The position numbers were made by a program, and so were the translations under genes. 64,000 bases of DNA from Psilocybe azurescens (Eukaryota > Basidiomycota > Agaricomycetes > Agaricales > Agrocybaceae). Shown here piece by piece: positions 11,936 to 24,029 of this stretch. The notes under the pieces were generated by a model. That model did no database searches. It saw only the letters and a program-made list of their open reading frames with translations, and was not told the origin of the DNA. Each line of letters opens with the position of its first letter. Within the stretch, counting starts at the first letter, position 1. The DNA is taken from positions 124,001 through 188,000 of the forward strand of contig JAJIRX010000016.1 in the NCBI GenBank assembly GCA_023853785.1, written 5' to 3'.

Positions 11936-12416
11936 CCCCGAATTATCTATTTAGTCAGAAAGGGCGAGAGCATTGTATGCATATGAAAGATAACCTATTC
12001 TTTGTCGTTTTCATCATTCATATGTACCATTGTTTTGGAAAACACGAAATTTGACAATGAAAGCAAAGAAATATTGACAAAGGTGATGACAATCAAGTTG
12101 CATTGGTCGACACACAAAGGCGATTTTCATAATGACAGAAATGCTACTCACTACCTATCAGTACAATTTCAGCTCCACCACCATCATTCATTTATGTCGA
12201 GTTGCAATATATTCAAACCTACCAAGCTCAAAATCCATGACGCTCTACGAAACAGAAAAGCGCGCCATATAAATACTGGGCTCAACTCAGCCCCCCCTTG
12301 AACAACACATGGTCCCAGGCATCGCGTCATGAAGCCGCTGCTGTTGTAAGTTCGGTCACTCTGGCATCATGGACCAGGCACTCAACACCATCTTCATTTA
12401 GCCTGACGATGTAACC
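11936..12416. other. Intergenic stretch between the Spt5-like and RING genes
   Basis: No convincing coding sequence. It contains a possible TATA-like element (gccatataaatactggg near 12,264-12,280), about 140 bp before the ATG at 12,417, which may belong to the promoter of the RING gene. Confidence 0.4.
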
Positions 12417-13695
12417 ATGGAGAATGTCGAGAGCGTTGTCGAACTTGATGTGAGCATATCCTTGTTGGTCTAGTCAGCGACAGAGGGGCAATTTCACACT
12501 TCAGGATCAAAAAGAGACTGTCAAGCCCGACACAAGATATGGATGCAATCAAGAGCTCGCAACACAGTTGAAGGAGTATGAGGGAGGAATTGTTCAACTC
12601 AATGGCCTACTTAATGCAGTGAGTTATGGGAATGTCTGTGTACAGATCGTTATGCTAATAAAAGTAATAGGAAATTTCACGCCCGTAATGAGCTGGAATT
12701 GATGCTAGAAAGCTACAGAGACAAATTGGAAGTGCTCAAGTCCTCCTTAAACGCTGAGCGTCAACAAAGCGATACATCAAAAATGCGACTCAAAGTTGTT
12801 CGTCATCCTATTTATGAAATTTCATTACCTTACACAGCTAAGCATAAAACAATCAGGAAAGTTCTCAGATGGAAAAAATGCTAGTGGGCTACAAGAACCA
12901 AGTGAATGCACTCGAGTCTTCCCTGAACGATGACCGGTTGAGATTGGAACAAATGGACGCAACAAAAAAGCAACTCGAAAATGTTCGTCATTCTATTTAT
13001 CATTATCTTATATGGCTGAGCATAGATGGCAGGATATCGGGCGTATTTCCCGCGAACTAAGTCATACAAAAGAGATCGCACAAGAAATCATAAGCAAAAA
13101 TGATTGTCTACAAACGGTAATTCATTTCTCTCATTACCTAGACACCGGGTGAAAAAATTATTGCCCACAGGAAAATACAGCGATCTCCCTCGCAACTCGA
13201 TGAATCAAAACTCGACGCCCAAAAAGTTGTTCACGAGAAAAATGACTTACTTGCTGTAGGATTTCCGATGTTCTAGTCAAAATGCTGATGTCTGACTCTT
13301 CTCCAATTGTCTTCCAAACTGCACCGTGAAATAACATATTTGAAACAGTTTGTGCAAAGTGTCGTCGAAAGTACAACTTGCGGCATATGTACAGATATAA
13401 TGCGTACTACATCTACAACTACACCTATAATGTAGGTGTTTTACCCTGAAACCTCGATTCTAATTCTAACGACTGATGCGCCTCACAGGCTAGGATGCAG
13501 GCATACCTTCTGTAAAAACTGTATCGAATTGTGGATCGCCTCTGAGAAACGCAAGAAGCCAGAACTAGGAATATTCCCTCCAGCGCAAGATACCCGCACT
13601 GTGTCCATTTTGTCGTGAAAAATTGTTACACAACAACAAAAACTGCCTGTTTTGAAACAAATAATCGATGCGGTGCCAGTCAAATTCATAAGCTA
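12417..13695 (+). CDS. Coiled-coil protein with C-terminal C3HC4 RING finger (putative E3 ubiquitin ligase)
   Basis: The ATG at 12,417 starts MENVESVVELD, followed by an intron (12,450-12,504). Successive short exons encode coiled coil (QELATQLKEYEGGIVQLNGL; LESYRDKLEVLKSSLNAERQ; VNALESSLNDDRLRLEQMDA; SQLDESKLDAQKVVHEKND). The RING is assembled across an intron: CGICTDIM (about 13,380-13,400) joins LGCRHTFCKNCIELW (13,490-13,537), and CPFCREK follows at about 13,599-13,620. Together they supply the C-x2-C, C-x-H-x2-C-x2-C and C-x2-C ligands. RING proteins of this type usually act as E3 ligases. A 34-bp insertion (13,550-13,584) and two frame discontinuities make the present reading frame doubtful. 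Confidence 0.6.
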
Positions 13696-13712
13696 AAGCT
13701 GTGTAGTGTACT

Positions 13713-16700
13713 GTGGAGATTTATAGCCTTTTTGTTCCATACGATATAAACAAAAACCTCCGTGCCAAAGTGCGCAATCATATCGCTTATCGAGAGAGCG
13801 TGTGGAAAAACCATCCTTCATCGACGTGTTACCAATCAGTCCACCTGTGTTCTCTAATATCGTTCAAGATCATACCTCCATGCCACCTCGCGATTGTTGA
13901 GCTGGCGCTGCTGCTGCAGATTTCGACGGTGTTGTGACTTCACCGATCCAACCACAGGAGAGCAGGGCAAATTGCTCAGTGCCAAGGATTATAAAGAGCA
14001 CCAAAATCGACAACAGAGAGAGGACCTACGAGCTGGATATCAGGCCTTTGATGCTCAAACAGAGGCCCTTTCTTTTCATCAGTGGCGTCTAGAGAAACAA
14101 TTGGAAAGTTTGACAATCCAAGAAATTGATTCGATACCGTCCTCAGTCATCAGACCCAACTCTGATTACCTTATCGACAAGAAAAAAAGGATGGCGACTC
14201 ACATCGGCCTCATCCTGGATGAAATCGCCGCCCAGCAGCAAACGATCAGGGCGTCTTTCGACACAAGCCCTGAACCGCTCAGGGACTCTTCTTTGCTAGA
14301 TGGTTTGGAATTGTGTACCTCTGTTCAAGGATTTATCGAAAGATCTGTCATTTCGCTCGCATCGGCAAAACGTGGACCAACCCGAAAGACCCCTGCTATC
14401 AAAACACTCACCGAGAATGCGCAAACGGAACTCGATCTTCTTGCAGCCGAAGTTCGAAGCATTGATCGTCTGTATACAAAGGAGCTCAAGAGACGCGAGG
14501 GAGTTACATCGAGTGCACCTAGGGCGTATGATTCAGGTAAGTAATATATATCTGTTACAATGTCTTTCATTGCCTCATATGTCTACTATAAGCTCGACAC
14601 TTTGAACCTATCATGCAATCGGCCAATCCTATCATTCAACTCGCCGTCTTCATGGTTGTATCCGTCCAAGTTATTCTTGGTCTTTCTCGACGCGGTTGTC
14701 ATTGGATCTTTGAGATGTGCGATTACATCGTGCAAGAGACAGCTATTGCAGCTTCTCAACTTAAAGTTCCACCCATTTTGAAAACGATTTTGAGCAAATT
14801 TCCCGTGACGTCCGTATGGCAACCAGCTATTTCAATCTCGATGCACACAGTACAATCTATGCGACATGCCCCAAGTGCTATGAGATTTACTCAGCGGAAA
14901 TGGTCCACGGTATCCCCGTCTATCCGGAGAGATGTCGAGCTCGCCGAAGACCTATGAAGCAAGGGGGTCCTACTAGATCCTGCAGAGAGCTGCTCGTTCG
15001 CCCTACACAGATTGGAAAGGGTCGGGTCAATACACCAATCAAACCGTACATTGCTTTTAGCTTTCATGATTGGATGGCTAACCTCGTTTCACGGAGATCA
15101 TACGAGGAGAAGATGGATTCAGCCTGGCAGAGAATGGGATCGCATACTGAGAGCGGTGATATCGAGGATATTTTTCAGGCCACGCGTATCAAGGAATTCA
15201 AAGGACATGATAAAAAGACGCACTTCAGCGAAATCGGTGACGAGACCGCAGGCAGATACCTTTTTCTCTGGGATTCGATTTCTTTAACCCTCTAAGAAAT
15301 TTGACGGCCGGTAAGAAAGTGTCAATTGGTGTCATCGCCTTGATATGCCTCAATCTTCCCATTGACGTTCGGTACAAACCCGAGAACATATTCCTTGCCG
15401 GCATTATTCCAGGACCCTCTGAACCTAGTCTTGACTCCATTAACCCCTTCTTCCGTCCCCTGGTCGATGAACTCTTGCTGTTCTGGGAAGGCGTGCGTTT
15501 ACAAGGACGGCTCTCTACGAACTTGGGCGATCAATCTTTTGCACTCTCATTGCCATTATAGCAGATCTTCCCGCTGCTCGCAAAATCGGCGGCTTTTCAT
15601 CGCATAATCATGAATTCTTTTGTTCAGTTTGCATATGCAGTCTCACCAAGAACTCTTACAACGATATCAAATATACTGCGTGGAAATGGCGCACCAACGA
15701 TTCTTGTCGACTTCATGCTCAAAAGTATCGTGATGCAGCAACTCAAAACCTTGCAGAAAGTTCCTTCGACTTGTCGGGCCTACGTTCTTTGGAATTGCTT
15801 CGTTTGCCATACTATGACGCAACCAAGTACCTGCTGATCGATCCGATGCACAACCTCTTCTTGGGTTTGATCAAGGAGCACTTTCAGAATATTTTAGGAT
15901 GTAACAAGATTCCGAAAGAAGGCTTGCCTGTGGTCAATTCTTTTGCAGGACGTTTATTCGCCCACACTGCTGATAATTTGGACACTGATCTCTTCACCCC
16001 GACCCAAAAGGCAAGTGTTAGGCGCTTAGAAGACTGGCTGAAAAAACCGTTCCAAATGGGCTCAAACGTAGATGCTAATATTCAGAAGCATGCCAAACAT
16101 TGGGCCGGAAAGGCCTGTCATTTGTCATCGCTAATCTATGTCTGTAAAGGCCTTGGTTGTATCCCAATGACTGTGACGGCCACAGGTATAGATACCTCTT
16201 CATCTACCAAAAAAAAGTACCGCAAACCGGAACTGGCAGAGATCGTAGTGAGATGGGTATGTCGTTCAGATGGTCTCTCACCGTACGATATCCGAATCTG
16301 ACCCACTCCAATTTTCTCTTCATGCAGCGAGCCCAACAGCCTGAGATAATGCCAGCCTCTCGTACCTCCCCTAGTTTAAGCGGAAGACAGGGTTACTTAC
16401 TTACTTCTGAAGATATGGATGAAGTACGAAGAGATATTCAGGCAATGGTGAAGCCATCTTGGGCAACTTCAATTCCTACGTCGATTTCCTCCTCCGGTCC
16501 CAAACTGAAATCCGATCAATGGCGAAGCGGCAGGGTCTCTTTATCTACCCGTCACTCTCATTCGCCCTATGGTCAAGAAGCGGGACGACATCGCAACCTG
16601 TGAACGCCGAGATCTTCTCGAATTGACAATGGCTCTATTCCAGGCAGTTTCTATCATAAGCTCTCGAACGACATCAGCTAGACATGGGAAACTTTATCTC

Positions 16701-17680
16701 GAACACATGCTGCTTTACCGTCAGGAATTGGCCCGTCTTTTTCCAGACTACAAATGCCATCCCAATCACCATATGGCACTGCATCTTGGGGAATTCCTTT
16801 CCGCCTATGGACCTGTACATGGCTGGTGGACATTTCCTTTTGAACGCATGATTGGAACGCTTCAACGAATTCACACTAACTACCACCCAGGTAAGCCATC
16901 ATTTAATTACTGGAATTTGGAGGGTTGATTAATATTGACAAAACACAGGCGAGTACGAGGCTACAATCGCACAGTCGTGGCACAGAAGATCGAATCTCAG
17001 GGCTTTACTCTCCAAAATAGCATGCCCTCCTATCATTGTCAATTGTGCCGTCATGTTTGAGAAATTCGTTCGGCCTCAGAATCAAAATTCTCTAGCGAGT
17101 TACGCCACAGCTACAGCGCAGGAACGAGAAGTCGAAGATCAGGATACGGGAATTGGCAATGACGACATTATTTACCAGGACAGTTTAGAGACTTCAGTCG
17201 ACTCGGACACCAAGAAGGCGTTTATGGAGGATTATGAAGTTCTTTATTGTCCTCCTGCTAATGTCGTAGGTCGATATACACAAGGCCGTGTTTAGGTATA
17301 ATAGGACGTCCATCCACGACGGAAACAGCCAGATTCTTGTGGAATCGGTACCCTACTGCATCCAGGATATTCTTATCTTTCGTCAAGCTGTTCTGTATGA
17401 TACCGTTTGGTTTGTCGTTAAACGGCTTCAGGAAGCGAAAATCAAAGAAGATCCCTATGCTCACTACCCTTATCTCAGAGCAAAGATTTGGGGCCTTGAA
17501 ACGGAGAACTTTACTGAAGTCATTCCCTTTTCTCTGGTTGATACTCATTATGCTAGATGTGTTATTCCGTGGGAGGGACAGGACGTTGAGATGTTTAGTG
17601 CGGGGTGGCTTTGTAATTGCCCAATACACAACACCCAATCAAATATTTATATTGATCAGTTCGATCTGGGAGGGTAAGCT
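13713..17680 (+). mobile_element. CACTA-type DNA transposon remnant with Tnp2-like transposase
   Basis: About 4 kb encodes, over several exons and frames, a protein of the basidiomycete Tnp2/CACTA transposase type. I could not identify the short CACTA terminal inverted repeats, so the boundaries are set by coding sequence alone. The non-coding motif array immediately 3' (to about 19.6 kb) may be the element's subterminal region. At least two frameshifts make it non-autonomous. Confidence 0.75.
13894..17680 (+). pseudogene. Tnp2-family transposase, frameshifted
   Basis: The N-terminal part reads CDFTDPTTGEQGKLLSAKDY and LSFHQWRLEKQLESLTIQEI (13,930-14,130). After an intron (about 14,536-14,593) come YFNLDAHSTIYATCPKCYEI and PYIAFSFHDWMANLVSR. 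The core is RYKPENIFLAGIIPGPSEPS (15,370-15,430), then YLLIDPMHNLFLGLIKEHF (15,829-15,885) and WWTFPFERMIGTLQRIHTNY (16,824-16,885). The C-terminus reads HYARCVIPWEGQDVEMF (17,550-17,600). Frameshifts lie near 14,802 and 15,255. The acidic residues expected for DDE chemistry (such as the Asp of LIDPMHN) remain, but translation is broken. Introns are kept, so this is a genomic copy, not a retrocopy. Confidence 0.82.
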
Positions 17681-17699
17681 CGTAAGGCTTATTACAATA

Positions 17700-19620
17700 A
17701 CTAGTTTAGCAGAGTACAGACTTAGACGATCGCTCTGGGGTGATCACTAGTAGCTAGAGAACGTTTTTACAGGCTAGTACACACAAGGCACTTGAATAGT
17801 AAGGGTGGTCTCTCTTATATGAGGGCGATCACCAATATCAGGGGGGATCGCTTTTGGGGGGCGAGTGTACACGGGACACTTAACAGTTTCTCTTTATAAA
17901 ACCCAAACTCAAACTTTGTCAAACACTATAAGCGATCACCCGTATTAACACGTAGTAGATCCTTGGTTCCTATAAGCAACTGGGCACACTAGTCCACAGT
18001 CCTTAGTTTACTATAGGCAACGTCCTGAAACAGTTGGATTTCTCTGACAGTCGTCCCTAGTTACTATGAGCGATCACTAGCCTTTATAGGGTTCCCACCC
18101 GTACTTAATAATCCCCAGGGCAGTCTTACTATAGGCAACGTCCTGAACAGTCGGAGTTCTCTGACAGTCGTCCCTAGTTACTATGAGCAATCGCTAGTCG
18201 TATAGGGTTCCAATCCGTACTTAACAATCCCCAGGGCAGTCCACGGATGACTTATAAAAGCCTGCTTATCAAGTCTAATAGACCTGACGTTGAATATCAC
18301 AATGGCGATCGCTCACGAAACCAGGTAACGCCCTAATTGCTTAAGGTGAACTGCAGTGTTCGATCTCTTATCACACAAATCATTAGTCCTCGAAGTGTTA
18401 ACACTAGAATTCTTATTCAGAGTAAATTCTGATATCAAATCTGGGGTGTAAATTACTTGGTTCCTATTCTAAGATACAGGACTGTTTTTATAGACTAAAT
18501 AGATACTTTGGCTTGTGATAATTGAAAGAGACTAAGAGAAAAGGAAGGAAATGGACCGCGTGCTGCCTAGCCTTTGCTGCACCAATTATAATAGTGGAAA
18601 GTACTAGTTTGCCTGGGCTACGGCGCTTATTTGAAGATAACACGGTTGTCCATGCGGCAGTGCCTTCTTGGGTAGCGATCACCCGACTTATTTTATCAGA
18701 TGGCTCGCGGCTAAGGCATGTCGGGACTAGATTACTTAGGGGTATATTTCCTAGGAAACCCTCCCAAGGTTCCCCAGCACAGTTGCTATTGGTTTAGGAC
18801 CCCCTGGAACAGCAGGTGCCCTTATCATGAGGCAAGTTACCTCTAGTATCATGTGGCGATCGCTGGCTGGGCGATCGCTCACTCACGTTGGCTGTATTGC
18901 AAATTACAAGTTTTTATAGTCGGATCTAGTAGACCGCCATATGCTGAGTTGTACACAAGATTTCAATTGCCAATACATTCGGTCCGTGGGGCGATCACCC
19001 GTGTGGCGCAGTGATGCCTGATCCCCGAGCGGTTGATCGCCTAATTTAGTGAACAGCCTTTGTGAGGCCTGGACACAGTGATCGCTTTGCTAATTAATAA
19101 GGTTTTCATCACTTGGCGATCGCTTGTAAGACACTGGTGGGTGTTACCCCTTGTAAGAGCCAAGGTCATTTCTTAAGGGTTTCTTCTTTGGATGGGACTA
19201 ATAGTATGATCAATGGAGCGGGCAATCGCTTCGGACTCGGTTAGGGTTGCTTTGATAGCTGTGTAGGAAACTAAAGGTAGTCTTTGATTCGTAGCACTGA
19301 TTAATAGGCCACACTACACCTTAGTTAGTTTGTAAGGTCTATTACTCTTGTTGGCCCACTAGGAAGTAAAGCCTCAAAGCCTAATAGTCTGGCGATATCT
19401 CCTACCCTTCACTAGTATAATGTACTAGTTTATTACAGATAACAATCGCAAAAATAAGGGCCTCTGTATCTCACTATGAATTGTAAGCTCAGAATGGTTT
19501 ACACCCTTTCAACGTTGCCGTATGCGTGAGTTTATCTCGAGTTACAGTAGTTTGATAAAGAATGTATGTAGTTGAATGACGTATGTTAGGCTCGCCTTTG
19601 TTTGAAAACCAATCGCTTGT
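17700..19620. repeat. Dispersed array of GCGATCRC-type motifs in non-coding DNA
   Basis: About 16 occurrences of GCGATCGC, GCGATCAC or one-base variants (ATCGCT, CAATCGC) are spread over 1.9 kb, for example near 17,727, 17,824, 17,844, 17,932, 18,069, 18,187, 18,304, 18,675, 18,854, 18,871, 18,990, 19,031, 19,079, 19,115 and 19,232. The motif occurs in both orientations, often joined to ACCCG or ACTAG. It is almost absent from the rest of the window. There is no coding sequence. Position and pattern suit the subterminal transposase-binding repeats of a CACTA element, but that role is inferred. Confidence 0.6.
18008..18240. repeat. Tandem duplication of about 117 bp within the motif array
   Basis: Segment 18,008-18,124 is repeated at 18,126-18,240. 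Shared landmarks are ttactataggcaacgtcctg, ctctgacagtcgtccctag and aatccccagggcagtc. The second copy has gagcaatcgctag where the first has gagcgatcactag, so each unit contains one motif of the array. Confidence 0.85.
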
Positions 19621-20880
19621 TTGTTACCCTGTTTTCTTTGTGTTTTGAGCTTTATATGTCCCCAAATTGCCTTCAGCCTTCAACTCACTGACTTTCTCAT
19701 TTCCCACCATGTGCATGTTCAACTCTCTTCAGCAATCAATCACTTACTTAGTGCCCTTTCTTATGTTTACCGTGGCATTCGAATATGGCATAAACGTTTC
19801 TCCTTCGCATCATCTACTACAAGCGTCTCGCATGCCAGCGCCCTCGACTTTTGTGGCTCCCACTTCGACCTTAGAGTCTTATCAACCCGCCTTTCCTATT
19901 CTGAAACGGCAATACATTATTTCCATGCCTGTATCGCTTGCTACTCCGTACTATTTCAATGTTCCCACCGGCCTTTCATCGGGAGACATTATTACCAGCG
20001 GTTGATCATATTTGGTCACAGAGGGATTTGGATTTGTTGCAGGTATGTGTATTGTTCTGAAACACCATTTTGTTGAGTCTGAACATTCCCTATAGGAGAG
20101 ATTGGGACTGCACAATCCATTTCGATTTCGTTTTTGTACCGATCCGGCCGAAGAATATTTTTCATTAGCGACGCACTGACGCTATACTCTCATGCCGGAT
20201 TTCTTCCTATCCCGGGATACAGCACATCCGAACCATGGCAATCCGACCCATTAGTGGCCTGATTATATACTCAAGACTTGGTATGGCTCACTCTGTCCAC
20301 ATACACTTCCCATCATTAGTATCCGATTTTATCACCTAGTCAACACCCAACTGCACCTAGTATAAATCTACAAATTGAGTCATCATTACCCCGCTTTGCA
20401 TATTCGAGTCTTTGTATACTTTATGTACTAGTTTACTTATCGAATCCTATCACAATCGTCCTCCAAGTCACCACGCTTTACAATTGTGAAACTAGTGCGC
20501 GTAGAGAGGGTGCAAGTGTGCCGATGACGACGGCATGGAAATCATCGTCGCATATCACAAGCATTGTGTGACACTGTGACGCTTTCCCCTTCGTTCTGAA
20601 CTTCCACCATCTCACTTGCGCGTCCCTTAAGCGTGTCTGCGGGATCAATTTCATAAAATTAGTATCTTCCACTCGAATAATAGTTTTTAGTAGGGGTATA
20701 CAGTGTACTTTAGTTTGATATGTACGAAGGATAGAGATAGAGATGGTTAATTAGATGTGTCAAATCCCCATTGCTCGGTGAGTAGAGGAACCCCTTCTGG
20801 GACACATCGGGTACACGTTCTGTCGCCCTAATTCCCGCCCGGCTTTGACCATGCGGGCATCTCGACGCAGAGAGTGATCG
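19621..20880. other. No recognised gene
   Basis: Short plus-strand frames occur (for example 19,667-20,005) with no known domain, and their overlap in two frames argues against coding. Nothing else stands out. Confidence 0.35.
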
Positions 20881-20889
20881 AGAAGCAAT

Positions 20890-21870
20890 TGTTGAAGAGG
20901 GATGGGAAGACGAATCATGTATCTTGGCCGTGAAAGGTTTTTGGAGACGGTAATAGATTGGAAGAATGAATGTCACGTTTTTTCCGATTTTTTGTTGAGT
21001 GGAAGATGTTTGATGGAGAGTGGGTTGTATGCAGGTAGCAAGGCAGGATTACGAACCAGCTGCCAAGGCTCGGAGGGAGCTACGAATGAGACAGGGTGGC
21101 GTTCACCATGGACGAGGTGCGTTCCGTCTTCTTTTCTACGCATCTACTACACCCATTTTTTGTTGCTGATTGTGAGCATTTTTTACCTTCGGGGTTACAT
21201 AGAACTTCAGCAAAGCTGTATGAGAACGGCATCATCTACTTATGTGTCAGGGACGACGACGACATGGATTTTGACGCCTAAAAAACTTTTTTTTGCGAAT
21301 CCAGGTCGACCAGAAGGAACTTGAGGGCCGCACGCTGCTCAGCGTGTTTGCATGAGACCCCAAGGAGAAATTCGAGTTTGGTGTGCTCACGAGTTTTGCG
21401 TATGCGATTGAGGGTACTGGTGCGTCTTCCGTTTGCTCCTTATGATATTGTGTTGAATTGTACATACTGATTTGCGACATATGTATAGATGGGGCGTATC
21501 GTGGTTGCCACGACGCTTCCGGGAGACGATGCTCAGTGATACAGCTACCGCTGTGCACCCCTTCATCCCCACACGTCGGGATCCCCATTATGGCCGACAC
21601 GCTCGCGGACAGGGTTGCGATCAAGATGACGCCCGCTTGGAGCAGGAAGAGGAAGTGTTAGATACGTGGTTAAGTTCGGGGGTTGTGGCCATTTTCGATA
21701 ATGGGCTGGCCTCAGAAGGTATATGCGTGTTTGACTCGACTTTTACGCTCTTTCTTCCCTGTTGCTGATGGCTGTCTTTTTGTTTATTCAAGATTCTTGA
21801 CCTACAACACTTCTATCCTTCCAGTCTGCTTGAGACCGAATATGGGATATTCTTTCTTCTAGGTCGCGTG
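20890..21870 (+). pseudogene. Valyl-tRNA synthetase gene fragment with introns
   Basis: Scattered frames match the class I valyl-tRNA synthetase in order: LGRERFLETVIDWKNECH (20,922-20,975), AFTMDEV (about 21,096), LYENGIIYLC (about 21,215-21,245), VDQKELEGRTLLSVFA (21,305-21,352), DPKEKFEFGVLTSFAYAIE (about 21,358-21,414), ETMLSDTATAVHP (21,524-21,562), VLDTWLSSG then, after a 1-nt shift in a run of G, LWPFSIMGWPQK (21,656-21,720), and FYPSSLLETEYGILFF (21,811-21,858). The enzyme charges tRNA-Val; the matched part covers the end of the Rossmann half and the editing region. The 3' half with KMSKS is absent, and stops and frameshifts abound. Introns are retained (after 21,720), so this is a DNA-level fragment. 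Confidence 0.72.
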
Positions 21871-22740
21871 CTTGGTCATTCTCGGCGCGTACATTAAGAT
21901 CTTCACCCATGACCAAGTTCGTGATGTTGAATCTAAAAGATTACAGACGTCTAATCAGTATCTTTCCATACGATCTATGATTACTTACCTCTTTGTTTTT
22001 CTTGGAACATCTAATCTAACTTGTTCTTAAAGCTTCTCGTAGGTACCTCCCAATTTTTTTTTTTTGAAGGATAGCAATCCAGGAATCAATTCTAGTAGAC
22101 AGATTACAACGACTGGATGACCAATTATTAGATAGCACATATCTAAATACCTCTTATTGCCCGTTCTACCTTCGTAATCTTGTCCCGGATGCGAAACTCA
22201 GTAGCCTCATATGCAGCCCAAGCCGAGCAATTTCAGCATCATCACATCGGTAAAATCAGCCAGGGGCGAGACCCCATTCGTGTATCGTACATATCATATT
22301 GCTGTGGAATTTACGTACATAATGGAAATGGATCGTTTCTCGAGTCAGAGAAATGCGCTTTGTTGTATTCGCCATACAATTATATGTTTGCGGCAAGATG
22401 GGTCTTGTTGACTTTACTAAAAATTTATCCATACTCATACCCATCCAAGGTTCCAGCAGAACGGACCACCTTCTTACCAAAATACAGACGAACTTTACTA
22501 GGATATTCGAACCGATCACCGACCCCTTCCTCCCGCTGCGAGAGGTCATTGTTCGCATTCGTTGACTGTTAATTTATGCTTCCTTGTCTTTTCGATTTTC
22601 AGATACTGAGGACCGTGCCGAACAGCTGAACATGAAATATGCCGTTTTATGTGCACCTGATGTAATGGTCAGTATACAAAAGCGTGTCATAAAACCCTCC
22701 TGAACTTATGACGCATAATAATATCAGAAAAATAATCAAC
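21871..22740. other. No supported gene; possible eroded continuation of the synthetase fragment
   Basis: Overlapping frames on both strands at 22,180-22,570 show no recognisable domain. The KMSKS-containing part of valyl-tRNA synthetase was looked for and not seen. A T10 run lies near 22,058. Confidence 0.35.
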
Positions 22741-23880
22741 ATTTTACTTTTATACCACGCGGGTGTGCGCAGTATGCAGACCCCTGTTCATAGGCAGAGG
22801 TAGAGGCGGCAGCAACAAGGAGAGGCGGCAGCAGCCACGGACGCGCAGAGGCGAAGTCGCAGCGCTTGTCCAGAGCGGTGCGCTGGGCTCGCTTGAGCAC
22901 ACCAGGTACCGCAGCCGTGGAAGCCAGCGGGCCAAGGCAAGGGTGCCGGTGCTGGTGCGTTCGGTGCAGGACAGGATCGCGGGGAAAGACGGTGGTGCAG
23001 CAGCGGCAGCAGCGGACGGAGGCATTCTGCAACACATCGCGAAGCCGATCTTCATCCCGCACGGCAGCGTGCACACCTCGCAGAACGCGCACTCGTCTTC
23101 ATCGGCTGCCTCGACAGGCTCTAGGTCCACGTTGCACAACCCACACCCACATGCATACGCTTGCGCAGCATGTGCCGACGATGTTAGCGGCGGCGGTCGC
23201 AGCGGCCGCAGGAGCATCTGCTGCTGAATATCCTTATTGCGGGGACTGGTGGTGCGGTAAGGGCAAGGGCAAGGAGATGAGAAGAAATAAAAAGCGAGAG
23301 ATCGTGGGGGTGCAGAGAGGCGCACGGAGGAGAAAGACAAGGAGGCAGAGGAGGTGGTGCGGGCGGACAAGAGAGCGCGGTAGGGCTCGGATCCTCATTC
23401 AGCGCCCGAGTTCAGCGCAGGGGCATCAGTATTCGGCGTATGAACAACAGCAATCGATATGCTTCACATGCGCCTGCACACTCACCGCCGACGCCACCGT
23501 ACCGTGTAGACAGCGGATCGGGACAGACGGTCGTCGATATTCGCACCCCTCCTCATCCAGCGCCATCATCTTCATTACCGGCCACACCTTCCTTCGGACC
23601 GAGAACGCAAATGCGAACGAGACCGAGAGCGTGCGCATCAGTACCCACCAGGTGCGAGTCCAGACCCGACAGATGTGCCGTACCACCCGCCAGCGCTACT
23701 ATCTCCCACCGAACCACCGTGCGTCGGATTATGTTTAGTCAGGGCGGAGGCGCTGGCTCTGGCTCGGGGTACCACCGCCCGTACTATCATCATCATCGGC
23801 CTTCGCCTGGTGCAGTGCATGGTAATACCAATGGTGGTGGTGGTGGCAAGTCGATGCCGAAGCGTGCAGCTTAAGCGCTC
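22740..23880. other. GC-rich island with long overlapping open frames
   Basis: The base composition is clearly more GC-rich than the flanks, and long frames open on both strands at once (22,750-23,370 minus; 22,763-23,227, 22,866-23,738 and 23,440-23,874 plus), as high GC alone produces. The plus frame 23,440-23,874 (MNNSNRYASHAPAHSPPTPP, later His- and Gly-rich) has the most protein-like bias and could be a coding exon. I recognise no domain. Confidence 0.4.
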
Positions 23881-24029
23881 AGCGAAGCGTAGGTGCTTTC
23901 GGATACAACAGGACGCTGGCAGGACCAAGGCGGACGCACTCAAGATTGCTGCACTAAGAAAGCAAGAAGTAATGGAGTACGTGCCCTCTTTATTTGATTC
24001 TACATGTTATTCTGATCACAAACATACGC

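Noticed and set aside
17700..19200. GCGATCGC is the cyanobacterial HIP1 octamer, suggesting bacterial DNA
   Set aside because: The surrounding genes have fungal introns, and the array contains many degenerate forms and lies next to a basidiomycete Tnp2 transposase; the similarity is coincidental.
22750..23738. Long overlapping frames on both strands as separate genes
   Set aside because: High GC lowers stop frequency in all frames. No domain or splice pattern supports any one of them, so only the island was reported.
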